Shown: positions 1-16,055 of the stretch, in pieces | Layout of the letters: each line of letters starts with the position of its first letter | Position numbering within the stretch: the first letter of the stretch is position 1 | Assembly: GCA_030756895.1 (NCBI GenBank) | Contig: JAVBIX010000055.1 | Location: forward strand, 34,063-88,546 | DNA length: 54,484 nucleotides | Reading direction: 5' to 3' | DNA from: Synechococcus sp. SP2 MAG | GTDB lineage: Bacteria > Cyanobacteriota > Cyanobacteriia > PCC-6307 > Cyanobiaceae | Program-made: the position numbers and the translations under genes | Notes under the pieces: generated by a model | Told to the model about the DNA's origin: nothing | The model's database searches: none | What the model saw: only the letters and a program-made list of their open reading frames with translations

Positions 1-555
1 GTCCAAAGCGGAACTGAAGGCGGTGGTGATCGTCAACGGGTGATCGATCTTCTGGAGCTTCCAAAGGAGCGTTGGCAACAAGAAGCTTATGCATTTCAAG
101 CTCCCGTTTCACCGCACTGGGCTGCTGAACGAGAGGGGCGATGCATTGATCCCGAGCTGCTCAAGGTGCCAGCCATCGATGGACCATTGGTGGTGGAGAC
201 CGCTGGAGGGCTGATGGTGCCACTCACACGCCACTGGCTGCAAATCCAACAATTGGAACGGTGGAGGCTACCGGTGGTGTTGGTAGCCCGCAGTGAGCTG
301 GGCACCTTGAATCACACGCTTCTCAGCCTAGAAGCACTGAGAACACGGAACATTGCGATCCTTGGGCTGGTCATTAATGGCCCTCCCCACACCGACAATC
401 CCCGCACCCTGAATGAACTCGGCGATGTGCCTTTGCTATGCGAATTACCACCGCTTGAGGAACTGAATGCCGCGGCCCTCGCCAGGCAATGGCGTGCTCA
501 GAACGTGAAAGCTAAGGTCGAAGCTGAAATCAATCGCTTACAGGCTTCGAGATGA
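1..555 (+). CDS. bioD: Dethiobiotin synthetase BioD, C-terminal part (5' end outside window)
   Basis: The reading frame is open from the first base and ends at TGA 553-555, so the N-terminal P-loop part lies upstream of the window. BioD makes dethiobiotin from 7,8-diaminopelargonate, CO2 and ATP in biotin synthesis. Visible family features are an early VQSGTEGG stretch (the conserved KPVQSG region of BioD), a PxSPHxAA segment, the GPLVVETAGG motif (the conserved ExAGG element) and a late LGLVINGP strand. A GTG at 40 is only an internal codon. The stop overlaps the ATG of the next small gene (ATGA), and bioA follows, which supports a biotin operon. Identification is by motif and context. Confidence 0.9.
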   Translation, partial: VQSGTEGGGDRQRVIDLLELPKERWQQEAYAFQAPVSPHWAAEREGRCIDPELLKVPAIDGPLVVETAGGLMVPLTRHWLQIQQLERWRLPVVLVARSELGTLNHTLLSLEALRTRNIAILGLVINGPPHTDNPRTLNELGDVPLLCELPPLEELNAAALARQWRAQNVKAKVEAEINRLQASR

Positions 556-707
556 ATCGCCGTCAAACCGGAGCCGCTGTGGCTGTTGCCTTCCTTTGCG
601 CAGGCATTTTGGTGTTATTTACTGACGTTGAAGTCGGGTTTGTGCGTTGGTTTAACTGTGGCCCGATCGCCACGGAATCAGAGCAAAACAGTGAAATGTG
701 CCGCTGA
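552..707 (+). CDS. Small single-span membrane protein between bioD and bioA
   Basis: A 51-residue ORF starts with the ATG that overlaps the bioD stop (ATGA) and ends at TGA 705-707, overlapping the bioA start at 698. The sequence begins MNRRQTGAAVAVAFLCAGIL, a positively charged end followed by a hydrophobic stretch of about 20 residues typical of one membrane helix, then a short polar tail with two Cys. I do not recognise a named family. The tight overlap with both biotin genes suggests it is translated as part of the operon. Function unknown; a role in biotin synthesis would be inference from position only. Confidence 0.6.
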   Translation: MNRRQTGAAVAVAFLCAGILVLFTDVEVGFVRWFNCGPIATESEQNSEMCR

Positions 708-2044
708 GCCCAGCAGAGACGAATTCACCCACTGGCAGCTGCGACGACGAAGTGCCTCAGAACCACCATCCCCACCTCTGGCCTCCTTTCACCCAGGTCT
801 CGACAACTCCTCCGTTAGAGAGAGTGCTTCGAGGAAATGGTGCTCTTCTTTACCGTGATGAAGGGCCTCCATTAATCGACGCGATTAGCAGCTGGTGGGT
901 CACCTTGCATGGCCATGCCCACCCTCATGTCGCAGAAGCAATCGCTCGTCAGGCCGAGACCCTTGAACAGGTCATTTTCGCTGAATTCACCCACCCTCAA
1001 GCCGAACGTCTCGCCGATCGTTTAGCAGCCAAAACCGGATTGGAGCGGGTCTTTTTCTCCGACAACGGCTCTACCGCCGTGGAGGTGGCACTCAAAATCG
1101 CCATTCAGTGGTGGCACAACAAAGGAGAGCCAAGACAGCAGATCATCGCCTTCGACGGCGCTTATCACGGAGATACGTTTGGAGCGATGGCCGTCGGAGC
1201 TCGCAGCCTGTTCAGTGAACCCTTTGACCCACTGTTATTTCCGGTCGCCCGCATTCCATGGCCAGCAACGTGGTGGGACGACGATCACGTCGTACAGCAT
1301 GAACGAACAGCACTAAACCAGCTCGAAGAAGCCCTCAAGACACCAACCGCTGCTGTGATCCTCGAACCGCTTGTCCAAGGCGCCGGCGGGATGAGCATGG
1401 TGCGTCCCACCTTTCTTCAAGAAGTGGAAAAGCGCGTTCGCAACGCTGAAACCTTGTTGATCGCTGACGAAGTCCTTACAGGCTTTGGGCGTTGCGGCGA
1501 TTTTTTGGCGACCCAACGGGCAGGTGTCAAACCCGATCTTGTCGCGCTGTCCAAAGGACTAACCGCTGGATTCCTTCCCATGGGAGTGACCATGGCAAGC
1601 GGCGCTGTATTCGACGCCTTTGTGGGCAAGGACCCGAGTTTGACGCTTTGGCATGGCCACAGTTTCACGGCTAACCCCCTGGGCTGCGCTGCAGCGAACG
1701 CCAGTCTGGATCTACTCGAAGCAGAACCTGAGAAGTACCTGGGGTTCGAAGCGAGGCATCGATCGCGCTTAGAGGTTTTGGCACGTCACCCAGGAATCAG
1801 GCGTGTTCGCTTGACAGGGACGATCGCAGCTTTTGATCTCGTGGTCAGCGACCAAGAGGGTTACCTGAACCCTGCAGGAAAAGTGCTGCGCCAGCTGGCG
1901 AGAGAGCGGGGTGTACTGGTGCGGCCCCTCGGCCAAGTGGTGTACCTACTTCCACCGCTTTGCATCAGCGATGAGCAGCTCGATCACTGCTATTCCGTTC
2001 TCCAGGAAGCGCTCGACCTTCTGCAAAAACAAGCAACGAACTGA
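698..2044 (+). CDS. bioA: Adenosylmethionine-8-amino-7-oxononanoate aminotransferase BioA
   Basis: BioA is a class III PLP aminotransferase that converts 7-keto-8-aminopelargonate to 7,8-diaminopelargonate using S-adenosylmethionine as amino donor. Features seen: HLWPPFTQ near residue 26 (the BioA HxWHPxTQ element), SSWWVTLHGHAHP near 64-76, SDNGSTAVEVALK near 121-133, the AYHGDTFGAM segment near 155-164, LIADEVLTGFGR with the PLP-ring Asp at about 257, and the Schiff-base Lys at about 286 in LSKGLTAGFLP. At 448 residues it is slightly long at the N-terminus. ATG 698 overlaps the preceding small gene; GTG 752 would give a more usual start, so the first 18 residues are uncertain. The gene converges on the DUF3143 gene with only 4 nt between stops. 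Confidence 0.95.
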   Translation: MPLSPAETNSPTGSCDDEVPQNHHPHLWPPFTQVSTTPPLERVLRGNGALLYRDEGPPLIDAISSWWVTLHGHAHPHVAEAIARQAETLEQVIFAEFTHPQAERLADRLAAKTGLERVFFSDNGSTAVEVALKIAIQWWHNKGEPRQQIIAFDGAYHGDTFGAMAVGARSLFSEPFDPLLFPVARIPWPATWWDDDHVVQHERTALNQLEEALKTPTAAVILEPLVQGAGGMSMVRPTFLQEVEKRVRNAETLLIADEVLTGFGRCGDFLATQRAGVKPDLVALSKGLTAGFLPMGVTMASGAVFDAFVGKDPSLTLWHGHSFTANPLGCAAANASLDLLEAEPEKYLGFEARHRSRLEVLARHPGIRRVRLTGTIAAFDLVVSDQEGYLNPAGKVLRQLARERGVLVRPLGQVVYLLPPLCISDEQLDHCYSVLQEALDLLQKQATN

Positions 2045-2048
2045 GCCC

Positions 2049-2306
2049 TCATGGACCGAGCCGCAGGGCCGCCTCGACATCGGCTCGAGATAGTCCATAG
2101 GGAAACACGCAAGGGCGAGGCGCTTCATTTGGGCTCCAGATCACCGCGAGATCTGTTTGTTGCAGCCGGATCTCAGCCAGCCATCCCTGTTCCTGCCATG
2201 ACCAGCCACACGGATCATCGTCAAGCCGCTGCGCTCCAAGCTGATGAAGCCAGAGCTCAAGGGCCTGCAGCGAATGCTGATTCAAGGGAGTTTCTGCTGG
2301 AGGCAT
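2049..2306 (-). CDS. DUF3143 family protein
   Basis: This short cyanobacterial protein of unknown function is about 85 residues long. It matches the DUF3143 pattern as I know it: an [20 protein letters not shown] start, a Trp-rich middle (WSWQEQGWLAEI) and a C-terminal FPYGLSRADVEAAL. The start is a choice among three in-frame ATGs (2324, 2315, 2306). I use 2306 because homologues begin just before the TPL segment. Every choice overlaps the 3' end of the upstream J-domain gene in another frame, so the two are very probably translated from one mRNA. Function is not known. Confidence 0.75.
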   Translation of the reverse strand: MPPAETPLNQHSLQALELWLHQLGAQRLDDDPCGWSWQEQGWLAEIRLQQTDLAVIWSPNEAPRPCVFPYGLSRADVEAALRLGP

Positions 2307-2787
2307 CGACACCATCAAGGACATCCCTAATCAACGGCTCCTTTGGAGTCTGCTCGGCCACCAGCCAACTCGGCTGAACCTGTAGCTCCATACCCCGACT
2401 CCAAGCCACCCCGACTCCCAGCGATAAACACAAAAGCAAGGCCCCGAGCAACATCAACAGCGACAACCACTCCCCTCCTGAGAGTGGTCGCCGCTCACCA
2501 ATCGCCGTTGGAGGAGCCGTTAGAGGGGAAGGAAGCGGAGCATGCTGCTCTTGAAAGAGCTGTTCCTGCTTGAATAATTGAGCGTCATAGAGCCGACGTA
2601 GAGAAGGATCAGACAGGTGGTCATAAGCCTCACGCAGCAGCTGAAATTGGCGAGCTGCTTCCACGGCCGGCAACGTTGTGGTGTCTGGATGAACCGACTT
2701 ACTGAGACGGCGAAAGGCGCGGCGCAAGGTCTCGGCATCAACTCCACGACCTACACCTAAACGTTCGTAATGGGTCGAGGCCGACAT
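2257..2787 (-). CDS. Membrane-anchored J-domain protein
   Basis: The N-terminal 65 residues form a J domain (HYERLGV start, HPD motif at about residues 33-35, then [21 protein letters not shown]). After a polar linker comes one hydrophobic segment ([20 protein letters not shown], roughly 120-140) and a short tail. There is no glycine-rich region, zinc finger or DnaJ C-terminal domain, so this is a membrane-tethered Hsp70 co-chaperone of the type that recruits DnaK to a membrane, not general DnaJ. A longer frame reaches 2862, but the J domain begins right after ATG 2787, which I use. The 3' end overlaps the DUF3143 gene. It is divergent from rsmG with 62 bp between starts. Confidence 0.82.
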   Translation of the reverse strand: MSASTHYERLGVGRGVDAETLRRAFRRLSKSVHPDTTTLPAVEAARQFQLLREAYDHLSDPSLRRLYDAQLFKQEQLFQEQHAPLPSPLTAPPTAIGERRPLSGGEWLSLLMLLGALLLCLSLGVGVAWSRGMELQVQPSWLVAEQTPKEPLIRDVLDGVDASSRNSLESAFAAGP

Positions 2788-2849
2788 CAGGTCCCTTTCG
2801 AGCCGAATCACGAAGGTGCATTGTAGGAAGAGTCGCTGCCCTGGCAGCC

Positions 2850-3614
2850 ATGCCAGAAGCAAACAGCTTTTCTGATGCCGGGCCTGACCTATGGCACCGT
2901 TTGGGCTGGCAGCCCAATGACACCCAGCTCTCTCAATTCAAAGAGCTGCAAGCCCTGCTGCGTCATTGGAACAGCAGGGTGAATCTCACCCGATTGGTGG
3001 AAAACGAAGAGTTCTGGATCGCCCAGGTCTTTGACAGTCTTTGGCCGCTCGAACATGAGCTAAGTACCCCAGAGCTAAGGCGTCGCTGCATTGATGTAGG
3101 CACTGGAGGCGGTTTTCCTGGCCTCGCTGTCGCCATCGCCCTACCCGGTACCACTCTCACCCTTATCGATTCAGTCGGCCGCAAAACTGCTGCGGTGGAA
3201 TCAATGGCTAACTCGCTTGGCTTAGGAGCTCGCGTGGACGTCCGCACCGAGCGCGTTGAGATCACTGGTCAGGAGCGGTCCTGTCGTGGGACGTTCGATT
3301 TGGCGATGGCCAGAGCCGTAGCCACACCCCCCGTCGTGGCGGAGTATCTCGTGCCCCTTCTGGCCCATCAAGGCCAGGCGCTGCTTTATCGCGGCCACTG
3401 GAGTCACGACGACGAAGCCAAACTGAAACGAGCCTTAGTTCCTCTCAAGGCCAAAGTTGCGGACTGCAAGCAGATCAACCTGCCTGCTGGTCGGGGGCTA
3501 CGCACGTTGGTTCGCATTGAGCCCTTGGCACCCTGCCCCAAGAGCTATCCCCGACCCGTTGGTCTCCCCAGCCGTCTTCCCCTTGGTGATCAGGCAGACG
3601 ACAAACGTTCTTGA
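2850..3614 (+). CDS. rsmG: 16S rRNA (guanine-527-N7)-methyltransferase RsmG (GidB)
   Basis: RsmG methylates N7 of G527 in 16S rRNA with S-adenosylmethionine, in the 530 loop of the small subunit. The protein (254 residues) has the RsmG N-terminal helix region ([14 protein letters not shown], about 37-50), the SAM-binding loop [15 protein letters not shown] (about 81-95), the acidic ribose-binding strand [11 protein letters not shown] and the AMARAVA motif. Length is normal. It converges with the aldo/keto reductase gene and the two overlap by 25 bp at their 3' ends. Confidence 0.95.
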   Translation: MPEANSFSDAGPDLWHRLGWQPNDTQLSQFKELQALLRHWNSRVNLTRLVENEEFWIAQVFDSLWPLEHELSTPELRRRCIDVGTGGGFPGLAVAIALPGTTLTLIDSVGRKTAAVESMANSLGLGARVDVRTERVEITGQERSCRGTFDLAMARAVATPPVVAEYLVPLLAHQGQALLYRGHWSHDDEAKLKRALVPLKAKVADCKQINLPAGRGLRTLVRIEPLAPCPKSYPRPVGLPSRLPLGDQADDKRS

Positions 3615-4807
3615 GGAACGCCGCCAACCCGTTCCTTTAAACCCCTTAGCAACCCTGGGATCGTTTCAGCCCAGGGACTTTGGTTCAAAACATTGCGGAG
3701 GTCTGTCTCGCTGACCTCCTGATCCAGGGCGTCGGCGTTGGCACCAGGCGCCCAATGTCCTGCATGACCAAGAATTCCGTAACGCGCCCTGGCATACCCC
3801 TCGAGGTCCCAAGCTTCAATCAAATTGTGGAGCCAGAGCAACACGGGGAGATTGATACCCCCGGGAGTGTCTTTCCAATGGGGCAACCCTTCACGCCAGG
3901 TCATCAGCCAAGGCTCACCAAGCGCCTGTAGAGCTTGAATCTGCAACCGATCATGAATCGGGGCGATGAGCGCTCCAGCTGTATCAAGTTGACGCACAGC
4001 TTCAAGATGAAGATCGAGGTCACTTGGCCTGGATGCACCAACACTGATGGTGTGAACGCGTGGATCACGCAGGCAAAACAGATCGTTAAACACGATCGGG
4101 TGAAGGGGAGCGCAGAGCTGCTTCAACAGCAGCGAAGGGGTATGCAGATGGCCACCTTTATCGGTGGGACTAATGATGAACACGCCCATGTCATGGCGTT
4201 GGGCTGCGACCAAAGCTGGTTCATTGTCTTGCCGGATGTAGTACCAATGCAAATTCACATAATCGAAGGCGTCAGAGTTGATTGCAGCTTCGATGACGCT
4301 GGTTTCGCCATGGGTCGAGAAGCCCACATGGTCGATGCGACCTTCTCGCTGCCAGCGGCGTACCACCTCCATACAGCCGCCTGGTCGCAGCGTTTGCTCC
4401 AAATGATCCAATCTGTTGATGCCATGAATGGCCAGCAACTCGATTCGCTGAACCTTTAAACGCTCAAGGCTGAGTTCGAGCTCGGCTTCAAACAGCGCAG
4501 GATCGTCCCGGGGGGGCACCTTCGTTTGAAGAATGCGATCTGGATCTGGCGAATGCGGGAGAGCCCAGCCCAGTTGACGCTCAGAGCTGCCGTAATGACG
4601 CGCTGTTTCGAGATGGTGAAAGCCAAGCTCCACAGCACGGTGAAGGGTGTTTTCCACGGTGCTTTGAGCCTCCTCAGTAATCACGTCAGCCTCAAGATCC
4701 GACCAACTTTGCTGAAACCTCATGCCCCCTAGGGAAAGCACGGGCATAGCCAATTCTGTGCGACCAAAGCGTCGGGTTGGCAAAGCCAGGGAAGCCTGTG
4801 ATGTCAT
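3590..4807 (-). CDS. Aldo/keto reductase family protein
   Basis: A 405-residue NADPH-dependent oxidoreductase of the aldo/keto reductase superfamily. The N-terminus has the family opening ([20 protein letters not shown]), the active-site region with Tyr in [19 protein letters not shown], a Lys in [11 protein letters not shown], and the barrel strands [18 protein letters not shown] and [11 protein letters not shown]. The C-terminal 100 residues extend past the usual barrel, as in the COG1453-type subgroup. That subgroup often carries a C-terminal iron-sulphur motif; I see no matching Cys cluster here. The substrate is unknown. The upstream neighbour is the ferredoxin gene, 18 bp away, so an operon is possible. 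Confidence 0.88.
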   Translation of the reverse strand: MTSQASLALPTRRFGRTELAMPVLSLGGMRFQQSWSDLEADVITEEAQSTVENTLHRAVELGFHHLETARHYGSSERQLGWALPHSPDPDRILQTKVPPRDDPALFEAELELSLERLKVQRIELLAIHGINRLDHLEQTLRPGGCMEVVRRWQREGRIDHVGFSTHGETSVIEAAINSDAFDYVNLHWYYIRQDNEPALVAAQRHDMGVFIISPTDKGGHLHTPSLLLKQLCAPLHPIVFNDLFCLRDPRVHTISVGASRPSDLDLHLEAVRQLDTAGALIAPIHDRLQIQALQALGEPWLMTWREGLPHWKDTPGGINLPVLLWLHNLIEAWDLEGYARARYGILGHAGHWAPGANADALDQEVSETDLRNVLNQSPWAETIPGLLRGLKERVGGVPQERLSSA

Positions 4808-4825
4808 CGCAGTTCAGTCTTACGG

Positions 4826-5248
4826 CTACCGGGGAAGAATCCGTCGTGGGCGAGCAGGAGAGGGCAACCCGAGCGGAAGAAGCTCCTGAGAATCAAGCTG
4901 CGCTTGTAGGCCCTTGAGGTCATCAAAGGCAACCCAGTGAATGCAATCCACAGGGCAAGTTTCGATCGCCTCTTGAATGCGCTCAGAACTATCCCCGTCC
5001 TGGCGAATCGCTCGGGAACGTCCCAAATTGGGCTCAATAATGAAGGTGTTGCAGGCCACGTGAGCGCAATACCTACAACCAATACAAACAGCCTCATCAA
5101 CCCAGACAGCTTTTTCTGCGAGGGCACCACCCAGAACCGGTTCCATGCCGGTGGTTTGACCCTCCTCAAGAGAGGAAGCGCTGTAAGCAGCAGAGGGGTT
5201 ACCGGACTCGTTCACGGATTGACCCATCGCGCGCTGCGAATCAGGCAT
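4826..5248 (-). CDS. Single-cluster 4Fe-4S ferredoxin
   Basis: A soluble electron carrier of 140 residues. The cluster ligands are visible: Cys55, Cys58 and Cys61 in CIGCRYC, and Cys98 followed by Pro in TCPVDCIHW, a bacterial-type [4Fe-4S] arrangement with one cluster. Two more Cys (66 and 102) could be structural. The first 45 residues are polar and poorly conserved-looking, so an internal start such as Met35 is possible. The C-terminal 30 residues are Pro/Leu/Arg rich. The gene overlaps the 3' end of ycf35 by 8 nt. The ferredoxin, Ycf35 and DUF2997 genes form a tightly packed set, which suggests a shared redox-related role, though the partner enzyme is not identifiable. Confidence 0.88.
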   Translation of the reverse strand: MPDSQRAMGQSVNESGNPSAAYSASSLEEGQTTGMEPVLGGALAEKAVWVDEAVCIGCRYCAHVACNTFIIEPNLGRSRAIRQDGDSSERIQEAIETCPVDCIHWVAFDDLKGLQAQLDSQELLPLGLPSPARPRRILPR

Positions 5249-5633
5249 CCCAACGGGTCACAACAAGTTCGATCGATCCATCCTGGCAATCACGCTGCTC
5301 TGCAACCTCAAAGCCCTCAGTGAGGGATGCCTTTAGCACTGTGTTGAGGGCGTAGCGCTGCGTAAGACGAGACAGGAATCTCTCGATCGGCATGGACTGG
5401 CGCCACAAATCAAGATCAGTCACGAACTCATAAGCACCATTGGCCTCATTCCAAACAAAACCAAAATCAGCAGAATCCTGAAGCGTGACCGCCAATTCAG
5501 CTTCTACGGTTTGACCGCGATAACCCCGGACGGGATGACCTCCCTGTTTTGGCTCGTAACCAAGATCTTCGAGGGCGGAGACCAAGGACTCACGCTGGCG
5601 AAGTTCTGTTTTGACAGTACTGAAATGGGACAT
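5241..5633 (-). CDS. ycf35: Ycf35 (DUF1257) family protein
   Basis: The 130-residue product starts MSHFSTVKTELRQRESLVSA, the characteristic opening of the Ycf35/DUF1257 family found in cyanobacteria and some algal plastids. Further conserved parts are the EDLGYEP, RGYRGQTVEAELAV and DFGFVWN segments and the C-terminal LTQRYALNTV. Biochemical function is unknown for the family. Its ATG overlaps the stop of the DUF2997 gene (ATGA), and its 3' end overlaps the ferredoxin gene by 8 nt, so all three are probably translationally coupled. No cofactor motif is visible. Confidence 0.9.
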   Translation of the reverse strand: MSHFSTVKTELRQRESLVSALEDLGYEPKQGGHPVRGYRGQTVEAELAVTLQDSADFGFVWNEANGAYEFVTDLDLWRQSMPIERFLSRLTQRYALNTVLKASLTEGFEVAEQRDCQDGSIELVVTRWDA

Positions 5634-5836
5634 CAGGAGGGCTCGACGAACTGTGACTGGGACTGGGTTTGGGTAGTGACGAAGGCATCAGACGTTGGCT
5701 GACGGCGTTCCACCGTGCCTAAGGCTGATTCCAACCGTTCCGTCAGTTGCAGACAAGCGTCACCTTCAACGCCCTCCACCTGCTCCTCGACGCGACCGTC
5801 AGGACGAATTCGGAAACGAAGCGTGCGCTCAGGCAT
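5633..5836 (-). CDS. DUF2997 family protein
   Basis: A small protein of 67 residues. From ATG 5836 it reads MPERTLRFRIRPDGRVEEQV, the usual beginning of DUF2997 proteins, which have a compact beta-rich N-terminus (rFrIrpDGrV.E.V.G..G..C) and are usually encoded beside Ycf35. A longer frame from a TTG at 5911 adds a Trp- and Cys-containing stretch with no family resemblance, so I reject it. The C-terminal 20 residues are Thr/Gln/Ser rich. The stop overlaps the ycf35 start. Function unknown. Confidence 0.82.
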   Translation of the reverse strand: MPERTLRFRIRPDGRVEEQVEGVEGDACLQLTERLESALGTVERRQPTSDAFVTTQTQSQSQFVEPS

Positions 5837-5911
5837 GCACCACACCCAACAATGAACAGATGTTACAGCCGAGAACGCGAAGCTGATGGGGGGTCGTGGC
5901 AGTTCGTCCAA

Positions 5912-6721
5912 TCAGCTGAACAATCCCTCGTCCATCAAGGTTTGCAGGCGATCCAAAACATCGGGGGATTCCATCTGCTCGAGAGCCGTGCGGGCTTCAT
6001 CGCGAACAGACCTTTCGCGATCGTGCAAAAGCGCACGCACAAACACTTCAATCACCTCGAGGCGACGGGGTTCAACAAGATGCTCAAGCAGGCGGCCAAG
6101 AGCCCAGATGCAATTGCTTCGCACCACAGATTCACTGTCGATTCGCAAGCTAATCAGCAACTGCCCAGCCGCCGGATCTGCCTTTGCCGCAGAGGTCACC
6201 CCAGCCTCAGCAAGAGAAACTGAAGCCCACAAGCGCACAGCCGCCACATCGGTCTGCAAGGCGCGAATCAAGGGATTCAGCACTGGTGCATCGGGATAAT
6301 TGCCAAGACTCCAAGCCGTAGCTTTCCGCACATAGGCATTGCTGTCCTCTTGCAGCAATTTCAGGAGGGGCCCCACAGCAGGGGGGGAGGGATTCCGACC
6401 GAGGGCGTAAACAGCGCTCATGCGCACAACTGGGCACACCTCTTCTAAGAGAGGCAGCAGAAGTGAAACTGAACGGGGATCTCGATGTTCACAAAACACG
6501 CGCAACCCTTGAAGCCGCTGATCATGACCTTGCTGCAACCAATTCAGCGCCTCATCACACTGACGAATGGCCTCCAGGGCATCCTGCTCTGGATCGTCGA
6601 GATCAATTTCATCAAGGGGATCACCCACCTGTTCAGCTTCAAGCTCACGGGCGAGCACATCCGGATCGATGGCCAGACTGGCCACACGTGATTCACGATC
6701 CAGGGGCGGGCGATCGGTCAT
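5912..6721 (-). CDS. HEAT-repeat protein
   Basis: A 269-residue all-helical repeat protein. After an acidic N-terminus (about residues 30-50, rich in Asp and Glu) come at least five HEAT-like repeats, visible as recurrent D(S/P)..VR..A..ALG motifs: VCPVVRMSAVYALGR, NAYVRKATAWSLGN, VAAVRLWASVSLAE, ESVVRSNCIWALGR and ERSVRDEARTALEQ. This resembles the HEAT proteins annotated as PBS-lyase-like or phycocyanobilin-lyase-related in cyanobacteria, but no chromophore-lyase signature is visible, so a general protein-binding scaffold is the safer call. It is 75 bp upstream of the DUF2997 gene on the same strand, and may lead that cluster. Confidence 0.88.
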   Translation of the reverse strand: MTDRPPLDRESRVASLAIDPDVLARELEAEQVGDPLDEIDLDDPEQDALEAIRQCDEALNWLQQGHDQRLQGLRVFCEHRDPRSVSLLLPLLEEVCPVVRMSAVYALGRNPSPPAVGPLLKLLQEDSNAYVRKATAWSLGNYPDAPVLNPLIRALQTDVAAVRLWASVSLAEAGVTSAAKADPAAGQLLISLRIDSESVVRSNCIWALGRLLEHLVEPRRLEVIEVFVRALLHDRERSVRDEARTALEQMESPDVLDRLQTLMDEGLFS

Positions 6722-6745
6722 GGCATTGATCGTAGAAGCATCAGG

Positions 6746-6871
6746 TCAACTGACCGGAGCTGGCGCAAGCATGTCACCAGGCAACCAGATACGTGCACTC
6801 ACCGCAAACAGAGCGAGGCCAAATAAAGCCACGATCAGAATGGGAAGAATGGTGCTGCGAAAAAAACTCAC
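6746..6871 (-). CDS. Small single-span membrane protein
   Basis: A 41-residue ORF starts at GTG 6871 and ends at TGA 6746-6748. It reads SFFRSTILPILIVALFGLAL after the start, then AVSARIWLPGD and a Pro-rich end: a short basic N-terminus, one hydrophobic span of about 20 residues and a short tail. An ATG a few codons further upstream is followed by a stop, so GTG is the only reasonable start. It lies between the symporter gene and the HEAT gene on the same strand. No named family recognised and function unknown. The clean one-helix profile and its placement argue that it is real. Confidence 0.55.
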   Translation of the reverse strand: MSFFRSTILPILIVALFGLALFAVSARIWLPGDMLAPAPVS

Positions 6872-6900
6872 GGTTCTAGTTTTCGATCCATTGTGAAGGG

Positions 6901-8667
6901 TCACTCAACGGCAAGGCGCGAATGCCGCCCTCGCAAAAGGAGAGAGAGGGACACAACCGTGAGGATTAAACCGGACCAACCTGCCACCTGCTGGTGCAGA
7001 AGGAATGCACCCGAGCCAAGCAGCGCCCCAAACAGAACACAACTACTCAGCACAAATCGAGTGAGAAGATCTCGCAGTGATTCAGAAGCCTCCACCTCAC
7101 AGCGCCGCCGCCAACGACTCCAGCCAGGCCCTGGTGGCTGAACACGCTGAACGAACCTCTCAAGCACTTCCGCTGACTCCGGGGGAGTCATCAGCATCAC
7201 CACCACCCAAACCACTGCCGTGATGGCGGTCGTCACCATCAACCTGAGCCCATAGTCCGAAATTTGAAGAACGGGAATCACAGACGTGGCCAAACCAACA
7301 AAAAATCCACACACCATTGCTGAAAGCTCAGCCGCAGCATTAATTCGCCACCAGAACCAACGCAAAACCAGGACCACACCAGGCCCAGTCCCGATCGCGA
7401 TCACCAGTCGGAACACGGTGCCGATGCTGTCACTGATCAAAGCTGTTATTACCCCTAACACCAACAAAAGAACGCTGGTGGCCTGTCCAACAAAGAGCAG
7501 CTCTTTCTGCGAAGCATCAGGCTTCACAAAGCGCTGATAGAGGTCATGGGTGAGATAACTCGCTCCCCAGTTCACAGAGGTACTGACCGTGCTCATAAAG
7601 GCAGCCACTAAGGAGACAACTACCAGGCCAAGCACCACAGGCGGGAGGTAGGCCACCGCCAGAGCCGGATAACTCAATTCCCAATCGGCCTGATCGGGAA
7701 GCAGCACTAGAGCCGCAAGGGCCACCAAAACCCACAGCCAGCTGCGCAGCAGGTAATTCACCACAAGAAACACCCAGCCCGCTAACCGCGCCTGACGTTC
7801 ATCGCGGGTGGCAAGCATCCGTTGAATGAATTCACCACCGCCATCACTGCGACGAAAACTCCACCACTGCACCGTGAGGTAAGCCAAAAAGGTGGAAGCA
7901 CTGATGCCTGCCCCTCCAATCCAATCGAAGCCAGAGTCAGTCCATCGCCAAGGGACAAGCGACAACACCTCGGGACGACCCAAATCGTTGAGGCTGGTGA
8001 GCAGAGCATCCATTCCTCCAGCCGCATGGATGGCAGCCCAAGCCACAGCCAGAGCCCCCACCATCGCCAAAATCAACTGCACAAAATCAGTGATCACAAC
8101 GGCCCAAAGGCCACCAGCCACCGTGTACACGAGGACCAAAACAGCCACGATCATCAACAACAGCACCGTGTCGGGAAGACCGCCGAGTGCTGGCAGGGGC
8201 TGATCGGACACAATCCCCAGCGCTTGCACCACCTTTCGCATGGCCAAAAATGCGTAACCGATGCCAATGCAATTGATCGGCAGGGCCAGCAAAAAGGCTT
8301 TCGTACCCCGCAGCCAAGCCGCCGTGGCTCCTCCGTAGCGGAGTTCTGTAAAGGCTGCGTCTGTCATCACGCCACTGCGGCGCCAAAGGGGCGCAAACAC
8401 CACAGCCATCGCCACATGAGCAAGACCGAACCCCCACCACTCCCAATTCGCTGCCAGGCCTCTCGTGCCCACCAAGCCCGCCACATATAACGGTGTATCG
8501 ATCGAGAAGGTAGTGGCAGCCATCGAAGCGCCTGCCAACCATCCACTCAGGCTGCGTCCAGCAACGAAATAATCCTCTTCCCCCTGATTGCGTCGAGCCA
8601 GCCAGAGCCCGAGGATCAAGGTTCCGATCAAATAAAAGACCAGCAAAAACCAGTCAATCGGTGCCAT
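6901..8667 (-). CDS. Sodium:solute symporter (SSF family)
   Basis: A 588-residue polytopic inner-membrane protein of the sodium/solute symporter family. The first helix and loop are typical (WFLLVFYLIGTLILGLWLAR, then a DYFVAGRSLSGW segment), followed by the FSIDTPLYVAG stretch near the unwound helix of these transporters. About 13 hydrophobic segments can be counted. A long loop with charged residues precedes the last two helices. The substrate cannot be assigned from sequence; members take up sugars, amino acids, urea or carboxylates with Na+. It sits 33 bp downstream of rlmN on the same strand. Sodium-coupled uptake fits a marine habitat. Confidence 0.88.
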   Translation of the reverse strand: MAPIDWFLLVFYLIGTLILGLWLARRNQGEEDYFVAGRSLSGWLAGASMAATTFSIDTPLYVAGLVGTRGLAANWEWWGFGLAHVAMAVVFAPLWRRSGVMTDAAFTELRYGGATAAWLRGTKAFLLALPINCIGIGYAFLAMRKVVQALGIVSDQPLPALGGLPDTVLLLMIVAVLVLVYTVAGGLWAVVITDFVQLILAMVGALAVAWAAIHAAGGMDALLTSLNDLGRPEVLSLVPWRWTDSGFDWIGGAGISASTFLAYLTVQWWSFRRSDGGGEFIQRMLATRDERQARLAGWVFLVVNYLLRSWLWVLVALAALVLLPDQADWELSYPALAVAYLPPVVLGLVVVSLVAAFMSTVSTSVNWGASYLTHDLYQRFVKPDASQKELLFVGQATSVLLLVLGVITALISDSIGTVFRLVIAIGTGPGVVLVLRWFWWRINAAAELSAMVCGFFVGLATSVIPVLQISDYGLRLMVTTAITAVVWVVVMLMTPPESAEVLERFVQRVQPPGPGWSRWRRRCEVEASESLRDLLTRFVLSSCVLFGALLGSGAFLLHQQVAGWSGLILTVVSLSLLLRGRHSRLAVE

Positions 8668-8700
8668 TGGATCCCATAAAGTCTGCTTTCGCAGTCTCCT

Positions 8701-9937
<1,237 letters not shown>

Positions 9938-9958
9938 ATACAAAAGGAAGCGAACGAA

Positions 9959-16008
<6,050 letters not shown>

Positions 16009-16055
16009 TGGCGTTTAAGAAAAAAGGCGGTTGTGTCGTTTCGTTCGTTGATCCG

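Noticed and set aside
586..858. A 90-codon plus-strand frame across the bioD-bioA junction
   Set aside because: It overlaps the small membrane ORF and the bioA start in another frame and encodes a low-complexity Ser/Arg-rich product.
7822..8490. A 222-codon open frame on the plus strand inside the symporter gene
   Set aside because: It is antisense to a clear membrane transporter. The translation is rich in His, Gln and Ser with no domain, as expected for a shadow frame.
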